This document shows positions 4,957 through 12,687 of a stretch of 23,809 bases of DNA, piece after piece. The stretch's first letter is position 1, and each line of letters begins with the position of its first letter. Source of the DNA: Betaproteobacteria bacterium (GTDB lineage: Bacteria > Pseudomonadota > Gammaproteobacteria > Burkholderiales > SG8-41); the NCBI GenBank assembly GCA_023266245.1, contig JAHFRO010000021.1, positions 1 through 23,809 of the forward strand. Direction: 5' to 3'. The position numbers and the translations under genes were made by a program. The notes below the pieces were generated by a model. The model did no database searches. It was not told where the DNA came from and saw only the letters and a program-made list of their open reading frames with translations.

Positions 4957-7014
4957 TTCAGGCTTCACCGCGCCGGCGGTGTAGAGGTGGCACGCCGCCG
5001 TGTGCGTCGCGGTGAAGCGCGCGTTGTCCGGGTAGGCTTCCCGGCAATGCGCAAAGGCTGCCGGACAGCGTGGATGAAAGTGGCAGCCCGCCGGCGGATT
5101 GACCGGCGAGGGCAGATCGCCCTGCAACCGGATCACCTCGCGCTTCGTCTCCCGATCGATCATCGGCACCGCTGACAACAGCGCCCGTGTGTAGGGATGC
5201 TTCGGATCCCCCAGCACTTCGTCCACCAGGCCGTGCTCGACGATGCGTCCGAGGTACATCACCGCCACCTCGTGGGCAAGGAATTCGATCACCGAGATGT
5301 TGTGACTGATGAACAGGTACGCGAGCCCCTTCTTCTCCTGCAATTCCTTCAGCAGGTTGAGGATCTGCGCCTGCACCGAGACGTCGAGCGCGCTGGTCGG
5401 CTCGTCGCACACGATGAGCCGGGGCTCGACCGAAAGCGCGCGCGCGATTGCGATGCGCTGCCGCTGTCCGCCGGAGAACTCGTGCGGGTAGCGGTACTTG
5501 ACCTCCGGGCTCAAGCCCACTTCGGTGAGCAGCGCGTCGATGCGCGCCTGGCGCTCCGCGCGGTCGGCTCCCGGCCCGAGCGACGCCATGCCCTCTTCGA
5601 GCGTTTCCGCGACCCGCATGCGCGGGTTGAGCGAGGAGTACGGGTCCTGGAAGATGATCTGCACGTGCTTGCGGAGCGGCCGGAGCTCGCCGCGCCTGAG
5701 GCGGGCCAAATCCACGCCGTCGAACCACACCTCCCCCGCAGTCGGCTCCACCAGCCGCAGGATACCCTTGCCGACCGTGGTCTTGCCGCAACCCGATTCC
5801 CCGACCAGGCCCAGCGTTTTGCCAGCCGGAATTGCGAGCGAGACGCCGTCCACCGCCTTCACATGCGCCACCACACGCTGAAACAGGCCACGATGGACAG
5901 GGAAATGAACCTTTAGATCCTCCACACGCAGCAGAGGGCGCACGTCAGAAGGATGAGGGATGAAGGATGAAGGATGAAGGGGCGCGGCGCGGCGCGCCGT
6001 CGCTTCTCCTTCTGCCTTCTGCCTTCTGCTTTCTGCCTTGTCCGCGCCGGGCGCGAACAAATGGCAACGGGCCATTTGTCCGTTGCCCGCGTCATGGAAG
6101 CCCGGCGTGGATCGGCGGCACAATTCCCACGCGGAATCGCAGCGCTCGGCAAAGCGGCAGCCGGAGAACTCCTGCGTCAGGGACGGCACGCTGCCGCGGA
6201 TCACGGCGAGCGCCTCTTCGCGCTTGCCCTTGGCCGGCAGCGAGTCGAACAGCTTGCGCGAATAGGGATGCGCGGGTCGCGTGAAGAAAGCCTCGCGCGG
6301 TGCGCTTTCCACGATCTCTCCGGCGTACATCACCGCCACGCGGTGTGCCATTTCCGCCACCACCGCCAGGTCGTGCGTGATCAGCATCAGCGACATCCGG
6401 CGGCTCTTCTGCAGCTCGCGCAGCAGGTCCAGCACCTGCGCCTGGATCGTGACGTCGAGCGCGGTGGTCGGCTCGTCGGCGATCAGCAGCTCGGGATCGC
6501 AGGCGAGCGCCATGGCGATCATCACCCTCTGCTTCATGCCACCCGAGAGCTGGAACGGGTATTCGTCGCGCAGTCGCGCCGCCTCCGGAATGCGCACCGC
6601 CTCGAGCAGCTCCAGCACGCGCGCCTCCAGCGCCGCGCCGTCGAGATCAGTGTGGCGCCTGAGCGTCTCCGCAATCTGCTCGCCGGCGGTCATCACCGGG
6701 TTGAGCGAGAGCATCGGCTCCTGGAAGATCATGGCGATGCGCTTCCCGCGCACGTCGCGCATCTCAGATTCGGGCAGCAGCAGCAGATCGCGCCCGTCGA
6801 GCTCGACGCTGCCGCCCACGATGCTCCCCGCGTCCGGCAGCAATCGCATCACCGAGAGCGCGGTAATCGACTTGCCGCAACCCGACTCGCCGAGCAGTGC
6901 GAAAGTCTCGCCGCGCCCGACCTCGAAGGAGATGCCGTCCACCGCCCGCACGATGGCCTCCCCCGCGTCGATCCAGGTGCGCAGCTCGCGCACCCTGAGC
7001 AGAGGTTGCGTCAT
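4951..7014 (-). CDS. Fused double ATP-binding protein of a peptide-type ABC importer (YejF-like)
   Basis: This 687-residue protein contains two complete OppD/OppF-type ATPase domains and powers the two permeases encoded just upstream. Domain 1: Walker A GESGCGKS (42-49), Q-loop FQEP (97-100), signature LSGGM (156-160), Walker B LLIADEP (176-182), switch His 214. Domain 2: Walker A GESGCGKT (405-412), signature FSGGQ (513-517), Walker B LIVCDEP (533-539). Each half ends in the oligopeptide-transporter C-terminal motif with four Cys (C286, C292, C299, C317 and C644, C650, C657, C675), which in some family members binds an iron-sulfur cluster. E. coli YejF has this fusion in 529 residues. Part of the extra length is a 33-residue linker made of repeat sequence. 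ATG 7014 overlaps the permease stop by four bases (ATGA). Confidence 0.93.
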   Translation of the reverse strand: MTQPLLRVRELRTWIDAGEAIVRAVDGISFEVGRGETFALLGESGCGKSITALSVMRLLPDAGSIVGGSVELDGRDLLLLPESEMRDVRGKRIAMIFQEPMLSLNPVMTAGEQIAETLRRHTDLDGAALEARVLELLEAVRIPEAARLRDEYPFQLSGGMKQRVMIAMALACDPELLIADEPTTALDVTIQAQVLDLLRELQKSRRMSLMLITHDLAVVAEMAHRVAVMYAGEIVESAPREAFFTRPAHPYSRKLFDSLPAKGKREEALAVIRGSVPSLTQEFSGCRFAERCDSAWELCRRSTPGFHDAGNGQMARCHLFAPGADKAESRRQKAEGEATARRAAPLHPSSFIPHPSDVRPLLRVEDLKVHFPVHRGLFQRVVAHVKAVDGVSLAIPAGKTLGLVGESGCGKTTVGKGILRLVEPTAGEVWFDGVDLARLRRGELRPLRKHVQIIFQDPYSSLNPRMRVAETLEEGMASLGPGADRAERQARIDALLTEVGLSPEVKYRYPHEFSGGQRQRIAIARALSVEPRLIVCDEPTSALDVSVQAQILNLLKELQEKKGLAYLFISHNISVIEFLAHEVAVMYLGRIVEHGLVDEVLGDPKHPYTRALLSAVPMIDRETKREVIRLQGDLPSPVNPPAGCHFHPRCPAAFAHCREAYPDNARFTATHTAACHLYTAGAVKPEA
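5944..6042. repeat. Heptamer-array element inside the double-ATPase coding sequence (R6)
   Basis: On the plus strand four tandem GGATGAA/GGATGAG heptamers (5949-5980) are followed by a GC-rich core and then four CCTTCTG-type heptamers (6009-6041). On the coding strand it reads as GCAGAAG units, core, then ATCCTTC units. The two arms are only partly complementary (GATGAAG against GCAGAAG). The bounded stretch is 99 bases, 33 codons (residues 325-357), and keeps the frame. It encodes AESRRQKAEGE and LHPSSFIPHPS between the two ATPase domains. Both arms have period 7, as in the intergenic elements of this window. Confidence 0.82.
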
Positions 7015-8495
7015 GCCGCGCGCTCCGCGCTGCGCCCGCTGCCGGCCGCCGCCGCGAGCTGCCGCAGCCGCTCCAGGGTGAGCGCGCGGCTGCGGATGCG
7101 CGGGTCGAACGCGTCGCGCACGGCGTCGGCGAACAGGTTCGCCGCGAGCACCAGAACGAACATGAACACGAACGCCGCTGCCAGCGACCACCACACCATC
7201 GGCTCGCGCGCCATTTCCAGCCGCGCGTTGTTGATCATGGTGCCAAAGCTGTTCATCGAGGGATCGACCCCGACGCCGACGTAGGACAGCACCGCCTCCG
7301 CGAGCACCAGCGCGCTGAACTCCATCACCACCGAAATCAGCACGATGTGCATCACGTTGGGGAGTATATGGCGCATGATGATGCGCGCGTGGCTCACCCC
7401 GAACGCGAGCGCCGCCTGGATGTATTCGAGCTCCTTCAACTTCAGCGTCTCGCCGCGCAACAGACGGCACAGGCCGGTCCAGGTCGTGACGCCGAGAATG
7501 AAGCACAGGAACAGCAGCCGCAAATCCGCGCGCTGCATCGAGGTCGGGTACGATTCGGGGTGAGTGTCAATGTAGAGCTGCACCAGCAGCACCATCGCCG
7601 CGATCAGCAGCACGCCGGGAATGGAGTTGAGCGTGGTGTAGACGTACTGGATCGCGTCGTCGATCCAGCCGCCGAAATAGCCGGCCATGATGCCGAACCC
7701 GATTGCGAACGGCAGCATCACCAGCGTGGTGAGCGTGCCGATCACCAGCGCGGTGCGGATGCTTTTCAGCGCCTGATACAGCACGTCCTGGCCGACCTTG
7801 TCGGTGCCGAACACGAAATACCCGGCGCCCAGGGAAACGATCACAGCCGTTCCCACTAACAGCACCCCCGCGGTGACCAGGATCGCGTTCCAGGGCACCT
7901 CGGTCTCGCCGCGCCAGATCGCGCTCCACGCCGTATCAATGTCTGCACCGCGGCGCCGGGCCAGCAGCGCGCACAGCAAGGCCGTGAGCACCGCCCACGC
8001 GAGGGTGCCCGCCGCCGCGCCCCACAACACGCGCTGGATAACGTCGGGCGTGAAGTCTTGCTCGGGATCGGCCAGGTGCGACCCGCCGTGCTTGAGCCGC
8101 GGATATTCGCGCGCCTGCCGCCCGTCGCCAAGCTCTATGGTTTCCTTTGCATAAAGGTGGGTGGCCAAGGGTGCGGAATAGGTTTTTTCCCGCCGTGCGC
8201 GCAGTGTATCCAGAGCCACGTCAAGGACACTCAGTACCTCGACCGCATAGGCAGCCTTGGCATTGGGGTCCGGATTGGGCAACTGCGGCCGGAAATGCAG
8301 CGAGTCCAGCAGGCCGATGACCACGAACACCAGTAACACCGTCAGCCCCACCATGCCGCTCTTGGAATGGGCAACGCGCCGCCACGGCGTGCGCAGATGC
8401 TCCTTGCGCCGCACATACCACACGGTGAGAGCGATCACCACGACCAGCAGGAGCACCAGCCAGTCGGTGAACAAGACTACGGGCAAGAGCATCAT
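7011..8495 (-). CDS. Peptide-type ABC transporter permease, DppC/YejE-like, with enlarged N-terminal region
   Basis: This is a 494-residue inner-membrane permease. The C-terminal half is a standard DppC-type transmembrane domain: FVFGTDKVGQDVLYQALKSI (228-247), several membrane helices, and the coupling motif EYIQAALAFGVSHARIIMRH (357-376) followed by ILPNV, ending DAFDPRIR. The N-terminal 228 residues are much longer than the roughly 80-100 usual before the GTDxxGxD motif. They contain hydrophobic segments at about 6-28, 47-65, 155-179 and 203-226, with a hydrophilic stretch at about 67-150 that is probably periplasmic. The ATG at 8495 overlaps the upstream permease stop (ATGA), and an adjacent ATG at 8492 is a possible alternative. 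E. coli YejE has about 340 residues. The substrate cannot be told from the permease. Confidence 0.92.
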   Translation of the reverse strand: MMLLPVVLFTDWLVLLLVVVIALTVWYVRRKEHLRTPWRRVAHSKSGMVGLTVLLVFVVIGLLDSLHFRPQLPNPDPNAKAAYAVEVLSVLDVALDTLRARREKTYSAPLATHLYAKETIELGDGRQAREYPRLKHGGSHLADPEQDFTPDVIQRVLWGAAAGTLAWAVLTALLCALLARRRGADIDTAWSAIWRGETEVPWNAILVTAGVLLVGTAVIVSLGAGYFVFGTDKVGQDVLYQALKSIRTALVIGTLTTLVMLPFAIGFGIMAGYFGGWIDDAIQYVYTTLNSIPGVLLIAAMVLLVQLYIDTHPESYPTSMQRADLRLLFLCFILGVTTWTGLCRLLRGETLKLKELEYIQAALAFGVSHARIIMRHILPNVMHIVLISVVMEFSALVLAEAVLSYVGVGVDPSMNSFGTMINNARLEMAREPMVWWSLAAAFVFMFVLVLAANLFADAVRDAFDPRIRSRALTLERLRQLAAAAGSGRSAERAA

Positions 8496-9472
8496 TCGAG
8501 CCTCACGCGCGGATCGACCGCCGTGTACGAGATATCGGTAAGCAACAGCCCGACGATGTAAAGCACGGAGCCCAAAAACACCATCGATCGTACGATCGCG
8601 AAATCCTGCGAGTTGATGGCGTCCACCACGTAACTGCCGAGCCCCGGTATGCCGAAAAACGACTCCGACACGAGGCTGCCGATGAACAGCAGCGGAATCG
8701 CCGCGACCACGCCGGTGAGTATCGGGATCATGGCGTTTTTCAGCACGTGACGGAACAGCACTGCGGTTTCAGACAGGCCCTTGGCGCGCGCGGTGCGCAC
8801 GTAATCCTTGGAGATTTCCTCCAGGAAAAACGTACGGTAGAGGCGCGTCGCCCCGCCGAAGCCCGCAATCACGCCGACCGCCGCCGGCAGCAACAGGAAG
8901 CGCACCGCATCGAGTCCGCCGCTGAATCCCGAAATCGGCACCAGATGCCACAGCTTGCTCACCAGGTACTGCCCGCCGATGATGTAGAACATGCTGGAGA
9001 TCGACATCGCCGCCACGCACGCGACCACGCCCCAGAAATCGATATAAGTCGCGCGAAAGAACGCAAACCCCAGCGCGAAAGTGATGTAAATCAAAAGCCC
9101 GACCATGAATACCGGCAGCGCCAGCGCCAGGCTCGGCACCATGCGCGCGCGGATTTCCCGCCCGATGTCGCGCCCGTCATCAGCACGCCCGAAGTCGAAC
9201 GCGAACATGCGCAATGACTTCTCGAAAAATATGGTCTGCGTGAGTTTTTCCTTGAGCATTGGCGCGCCGGTATTGAACAGGAGCGGCTTGTCGTAGCCGC
9301 GCTCTTCCTTCCATTTGGCGATCGCCTCGGGGGTCACGCGTTTGATGCCCAGGTGCATGCGCGCCATGTCGTCGGGCGTGTTGACCAGGAAAAACAGCGC
9401 GAAGGTGAAGAGGTTGACCCCGATCAGGATCGGGATCGCGTACAACACGCGCCGCACGACGTAGGCGAGCAT
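8492..9472 (-). CDS. Peptide-type ABC transporter permease, DppB/YejB-like
   Basis: This 326-residue inner-membrane permease forms the import channel together with the DppC-type partner. The first membrane helix is in MLAYVVRRVLYAIPILIGVN (1-20), the usual start of DppB proteins. The coupling motif DYVRTARAKGLSETAVLFRH is followed by VLKNAMIPI and then ESFFGIPGLGSYVVDAI, and the C-terminal signature DISYTAVDPRVRLE is intact. I chose ATG 9472 rather than the upstream open frame (to 9565), because the extension would be out-of-frame sequence of the binding-protein gene. The ATG shares one base with the binding-protein stop (TGATG), so the genes are probably translationally coupled. At the other end four bases overlap the next permease. 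Confidence 0.94.
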   Translation of the reverse strand: MLAYVVRRVLYAIPILIGVNLFTFALFFLVNTPDDMARMHLGIKRVTPEAIAKWKEERGYDKPLLFNTGAPMLKEKLTQTIFFEKSLRMFAFDFGRADDGRDIGREIRARMVPSLALALPVFMVGLLIYITFALGFAFFRATYIDFWGVVACVAAMSISSMFYIIGGQYLVSKLWHLVPISGFSGGLDAVRFLLLPAAVGVIAGFGGATRLYRTFFLEEISKDYVRTARAKGLSETAVLFRHVLKNAMIPILTGVVAAIPLLFIGSLVSESFFGIPGLGSYVVDAINSQDFAIVRSMVFLGSVLYIVGLLLTDISYTAVDPRVRLE

Positions 9473-11640
9473 CAGCGCGCCGCCCCCCGCTCCCGCCGCC
9501 GGTAGGAAACGACCGCCGGCCAGGCGAACGCGACCAGCACCATCAACGCGAGCCCGGTCGGCCACAGAATCGGCCGGTTCCAGGCGCTGCGCTTCTCATC
9601 GCGCTGCGCCGCGTCGATACGCTGATACTTGAGCGTGTTGTAGGCGATCTTGTTGGGCTTGATATTCTTCACCCAGGCGTGGAACAGCGTGTAATCCTTG
9701 GGATGAAAACCCCACAGCCACGGCGCGTCCTGGCGCAGGATTTCGATCATACGGTCGATGATGCGCTGGCGCTCGGGGGAATTCGGCATGTTTTTCATCT
9801 GCTCGAACAGGCGGTCGAACTCGGGGTTGACGTAGTTCGACGCGTTCTCGCCCTGGCTTTTCACCTTGCTCTGCGGGCCGTGCAGCAGGAACAGGAAATT
9901 CTCCGGATCCGGATAGTCGGCGTGCCAGCCCCACTCGTAGATCTGGGCGTTGCCTTTGCGGATCTTGTCCTGGAAGCGGTTGTAGTCGGTCGGGCGCACG
10001 CGCAACTGGATGTTGATTTTCTCGAACTGGCGTTGCATCCAGTCGAGCATCGACTTGGCCTCGGCCGAGCGCGCGGTGACGTCGAAATTCAGCACCAGCG
10101 GTTCACCGGTCCTGGCGCTCACGCCGTTCGGATAGCCGGCCTCCGCGAGCAGTTTTTTCGCGACCTCAATCGACTTGCGCCGCGGCGCCTGGCCGTCCCA
10201 TTCGTAGACCACCGGATTGATGCCCGATGGGCCGTCGCGATAGCCGAAGATGCCGGGCGCGATCGGTCCATGCGCCGGAATGCCGCGCCCGTTGTGGAAG
10301 ATCGAGATGAATTCCTCGTAATCGACCGCGATCGAGATCGCCTGCCTGAGCTTTCTCGCGCGCTCGTCAAGCCCGCCCACCACCGGGTCGAGCATGTTGA
10401 AACCCATGTAAAACGTGGAGACCGCGACCGCTGTCGAAAGGCGGATGCCCTGTTTCTCCATCTTCTCGGTCACCACTGCGTCGCCTTGCGCCGAAAACTG
10501 CACCGCCTGGTCGAAGGTGTCGGAGCCGATCCCGGAGGCGTCGTAGTAACCCTGCAGAAACTTGTTCCAGCGCGGAATGCCTTCCTTTTCGAAGCTGAAC
10601 ACCGCCTGGTCGATGAACGGCAACGGCCTGGCGGCGTCTTCCAGCAGTCCCGCCGCCCGGTCGTCCGGTTCACCCTCCGTGGGATAGGTCTCGCCGTGGA
10701 AATAGGGGTTGCGCGCGAGCACCATGCGGCTATTGGGGTTGTTCTCAATCAGCATGTAGGGTCCGGTGCCAACCGGCCACCAGTCGAGCGTGAGGTTTTT
10801 CTTGGCCATTCCCGGCTGGCCAAAAAAGCGGTCCACTTCAACCGGTACCGGCGCGAAAAACGGCATCGCCAGCCAATACAGAAACTGTGGATACTGTCCT
10901 TTGAGCTTGATGCGATAGGTATGGTCGTCGATCACCTCCACCCCGGCGAGCGGATATCGCGTGAGATCAATCCACGCGTCCGGCGTGCCGTTTTTCGCCA
11001 GTTCGTCGTTGACCGCCTTGAGCTGTGCCGCGTATTCCTTGAGGCCGACGATGTAATCGGTCATCAGGCCGAGAATCGGGGAATGCAGCCGTGGATGAGC
11101 GAGCCGCTTGATCTGGTATTCGAAATCCCGCGCCTTCAACTCGCGCGTGCCGGTTGCTTCGAAGTCCTTGAGCACGTGAACCTTGGCCAGCTCCTCCGCG
11201 CTCAGGTGGTGATAGCGGAATTGCCCGCCCGCGTCCCGGGCAAACGCCGGGTGCGGCTGGTAGCGCACGCCGCGCTTGATCGGGATCTCATACACGGTGT
11301 AGGCGATGTCGCGCGCCGGGGCGTTCTCCGGCAACAGCCGGTTGCGGGCGTCGTAATAGCGCGGGACGGGGACGCGCTCGGCTGCGCTCGGGATCAGGGT
11401 GTACGGCCGCTTCAGGTAGTGGTACTGCAGCGGCGGCTCGTAGATCTGGGCGGTAAAAGTGATCTCGTTCGAGCTGTAGGACTGGACCGGGTCGAGATGC
11501 TTGGGGCGCTCCGCGAACGAACTGTACAGAATATTTTTCCCGGCATCCGAGGCCGGATAGGGATTGTTCCACGACGCGCCGCTGCATCCGGCCAGAAACG
11601 CGATTGCGATCAGTGCTGCGCGGGAGGGCAAATCCGACAT
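9472..11640 (-). CDS. Extracellular solute-binding lipoprotein, family 5, with C-terminal membrane helix
   Basis: This 722-residue protein is the first gene of the ABC operon. The lipoprotein signal MSDLPSRAALIAIAFLAGCS has Cys19 in an LAGC lipobox, with Ser at +2. The body has family 5 (peptide/nickel/oligosaccharide) features: SFAERPKHLDPVQSYSSNE near the N-terminus, then WWPVGTGPYML, a STFYMGFNMLDP segment, and a KLRQAISIAVDYEEFI segment. YEWGWHADYPDPENFLFLLH and ASNYVNPEFDRLFEQM follow. At about 630 residues plus extras it is longer than typical members (500-600). Residues 690-713 form one hydrophobic helix followed by the basic tail RRRERGAAR, unusual for a binding protein that already has a lipid anchor. 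The ligand is unknown; a peptide is inferred from the YejABEF-like gene set. No convincing promoter is visible. Confidence 0.93.
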   Translation of the reverse strand: MSDLPSRAALIAIAFLAGCSGASWNNPYPASDAGKNILYSSFAERPKHLDPVQSYSSNEITFTAQIYEPPLQYHYLKRPYTLIPSAAERVPVPRYYDARNRLLPENAPARDIAYTVYEIPIKRGVRYQPHPAFARDAGGQFRYHHLSAEELAKVHVLKDFEATGTRELKARDFEYQIKRLAHPRLHSPILGLMTDYIVGLKEYAAQLKAVNDELAKNGTPDAWIDLTRYPLAGVEVIDDHTYRIKLKGQYPQFLYWLAMPFFAPVPVEVDRFFGQPGMAKKNLTLDWWPVGTGPYMLIENNPNSRMVLARNPYFHGETYPTEGEPDDRAAGLLEDAARPLPFIDQAVFSFEKEGIPRWNKFLQGYYDASGIGSDTFDQAVQFSAQGDAVVTEKMEKQGIRLSTAVAVSTFYMGFNMLDPVVGGLDERARKLRQAISIAVDYEEFISIFHNGRGIPAHGPIAPGIFGYRDGPSGINPVVYEWDGQAPRRKSIEVAKKLLAEAGYPNGVSARTGEPLVLNFDVTARSAEAKSMLDWMQRQFEKINIQLRVRPTDYNRFQDKIRKGNAQIYEWGWHADYPDPENFLFLLHGPQSKVKSQGENASNYVNPEFDRLFEQMKNMPNSPERQRIIDRMIEILRQDAPWLWGFHPKDYTLFHAWVKNIKPNKIAYNTLKYQRIDAAQRDEKRSAWNRPILWPTGLALMVLVAFAWPAVVSYRRRERGAAR

Positions 11641-11711
11641 CGGCGGACAGTGTAGCCCAAATGGATTCCGTATGGCACACAGGTACTTCGGGATGGGAAT
11701 GGGTCATGCGC

Positions 11712-11717
11712 TATAAT
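11712..11717 (+). promoter_or_regulatory. Candidate -10 box for fabI
   Basis: A perfect TATAAT lies 95 bases before the fabI ATG in the 172-base gap between the divergent binding-protein gene and fabI. No good -35 hexamer stands at 16-18 bases; TTCGGG at 19 bases is the nearest. A start here would give a leader of about 88 bases. I see no riboswitch-like structure in the leader. Confidence 0.45.
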
Positions 11718-11812
11718 CTGCGTCGAGTATTTTCTGCCGCCGCGCTCCGCGGCTGTGACAGACGCACGTACGCGTGCGCCGTTCAACCGCCGGAACAACA
11801 AGAGGAACCGCC

Positions 11813-12607
11813 ATGGCCTTTCTACAGGACAAGAAAATCCTCGTCACCGGCCTGCTCTCCAATCGTTCCATCGCCTACGGCATCGCCAAGGTCATGCAAC
11901 GCGAGGGCGCAGCGCTCGCCTTTACCTTTCAGAACGACGACCTGCGCGACCGCGTAGCGCGTATCGCGCAGGAATTCGGCAACGTACCGTTGCTGCGCTG
12001 TGACGTGTCGAGCGACGAGGAGATCGCCGCACTGTTCTCCGAGCTCGGCAAGCATTGGAACGGGCTGGACGGCATCGTTCATTCCATCGCGTTCGCGCCA
12101 CGTGAGGCGCTCAAGGGCGATCTGCTCGAGGGGCTCACCCGCGATGGCTTCCGCCTCGCGCATGACATCAGCTCGTACAGCTTCGCTGCGCTGGCGAAAG
12201 CCGGGCTGCCGCTGATGGAAGGACGCCGTGCCGCCTTGCTCACGCTCACCTATCTCGGCGCAGTGCGCTCGGTTCCGCACTACAACGTAATGGGGCTCGC
12301 CAAGGCGAGCCTCGAAGCATGCGTGCGCTACCTCGCCCAGAACCTGGGACCCAAGGGCATCCGCGTGAACGGCATCTCCGCGGGACCGATCAAGACACTC
12401 GCCGCCGCCGGCATCAGCGACTTCGGCAAGATATTCAAGTTCGTCGAGGACAACGCGCCGCTCAGGCGCAACGTGACGACCGAGGACGTAGGCAACGCCG
12501 CCGCGTTTTTGATGAGCGACCTCGCCGCCGGCATCACCGGCGAGATCACCTACGTGGACTGCGGGTTCAATACCACGGTGGGAGGAATGGCCGCAGCGGG
12601 AGAGTGA
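11813..12607 (+). CDS. fabI: Enoyl-[acyl-carrier-protein] reductase (NADH), FabI type
   Basis: This 264-residue short-chain dehydrogenase-fold enzyme carries out the last reduction of each fatty-acid elongation cycle and is the target of triclosan-type inhibitors. The FabI nucleotide-binding start ILVTGLLSNRSIAYGIAKVM (9-28) is present, as are the catalytic tyrosine region YLGAVRSVPHYNVMGLAK with Y147, Y157 and K164, and the NGISAGPIKTLAAAGI substrate-loop segment. I chose ATG 11813 (MAFLQDKKIL), which follows an AGAGGA ribosome-binding site at seven bases; the open frame extends to 11774 without support. The gene converges on ppiD. Its TGA stop is repeated in tandem (TGATGA) and forms the edge of repeat R7. 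Confidence 0.97.
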   Translation: MAFLQDKKILVTGLLSNRSIAYGIAKVMQREGAALAFTFQNDDLRDRVARIAQEFGNVPLLRCDVSSDEEIAALFSELGKHWNGLDGIVHSIAFAPREALKGDLLEGLTRDGFRLAHDISSYSFAALAKAGLPLMEGRRAALLTLTYLGAVRSVPHYNVMGLAKASLEACVRYLAQNLGPKGIRVNGISAGPIKTLAAAGISDFGKIFKFVEDNAPLRRNVTTEDVGNAAAFLMSDLAAGITGEITYVDCGFNTTVGGMAAAGE

Positions 12608-12687
12608 TGAGTGCAAAGTGCAGAGTGCAAAGTCGGTTCTGCTGCGCCGCAGTTAAAACTCTGCATTCATCATTCATTACTCATCAC
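12604..12687. repeat. Heptamer-array inverted repeat joining the fabI and ppiD stops (R7)
   Basis: The outer nine bases GTGATGAGT (12604-12612) and ACTCATCAC (12679-12687) are perfect reverse complements. Each contains the TGA stop of the gene on its side, followed by a second in-frame TGA. Inward, the left arm continues as heptamers GTGCAAA, GTGCAGA, GTGCAAA. Read from the other side, the right arm gives GTAATGA, ATGATGA, ATGCAGA. The arms have equal heptamer counts but diverged sequence. The core is about 20 bases. The element fills the whole convergent intergenic gap. Confidence 0.85.

Noticed and set aside
7015..7506. N-terminal extension of the double ATPase to an 851-residue protein
   Set aside because: The extra 164 residues are out-of-frame permease sequence; the ATGA overlap at 7014 is the natural start.
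9679..11655. 658-codon plus-strand open frame opposite the binding-protein gene
   Set aside because: Antisense shadow of a high-GC gene; its translation is Arg/Val/His-rich with no domain, while the opposite strand encodes a clear family 5 binding protein.
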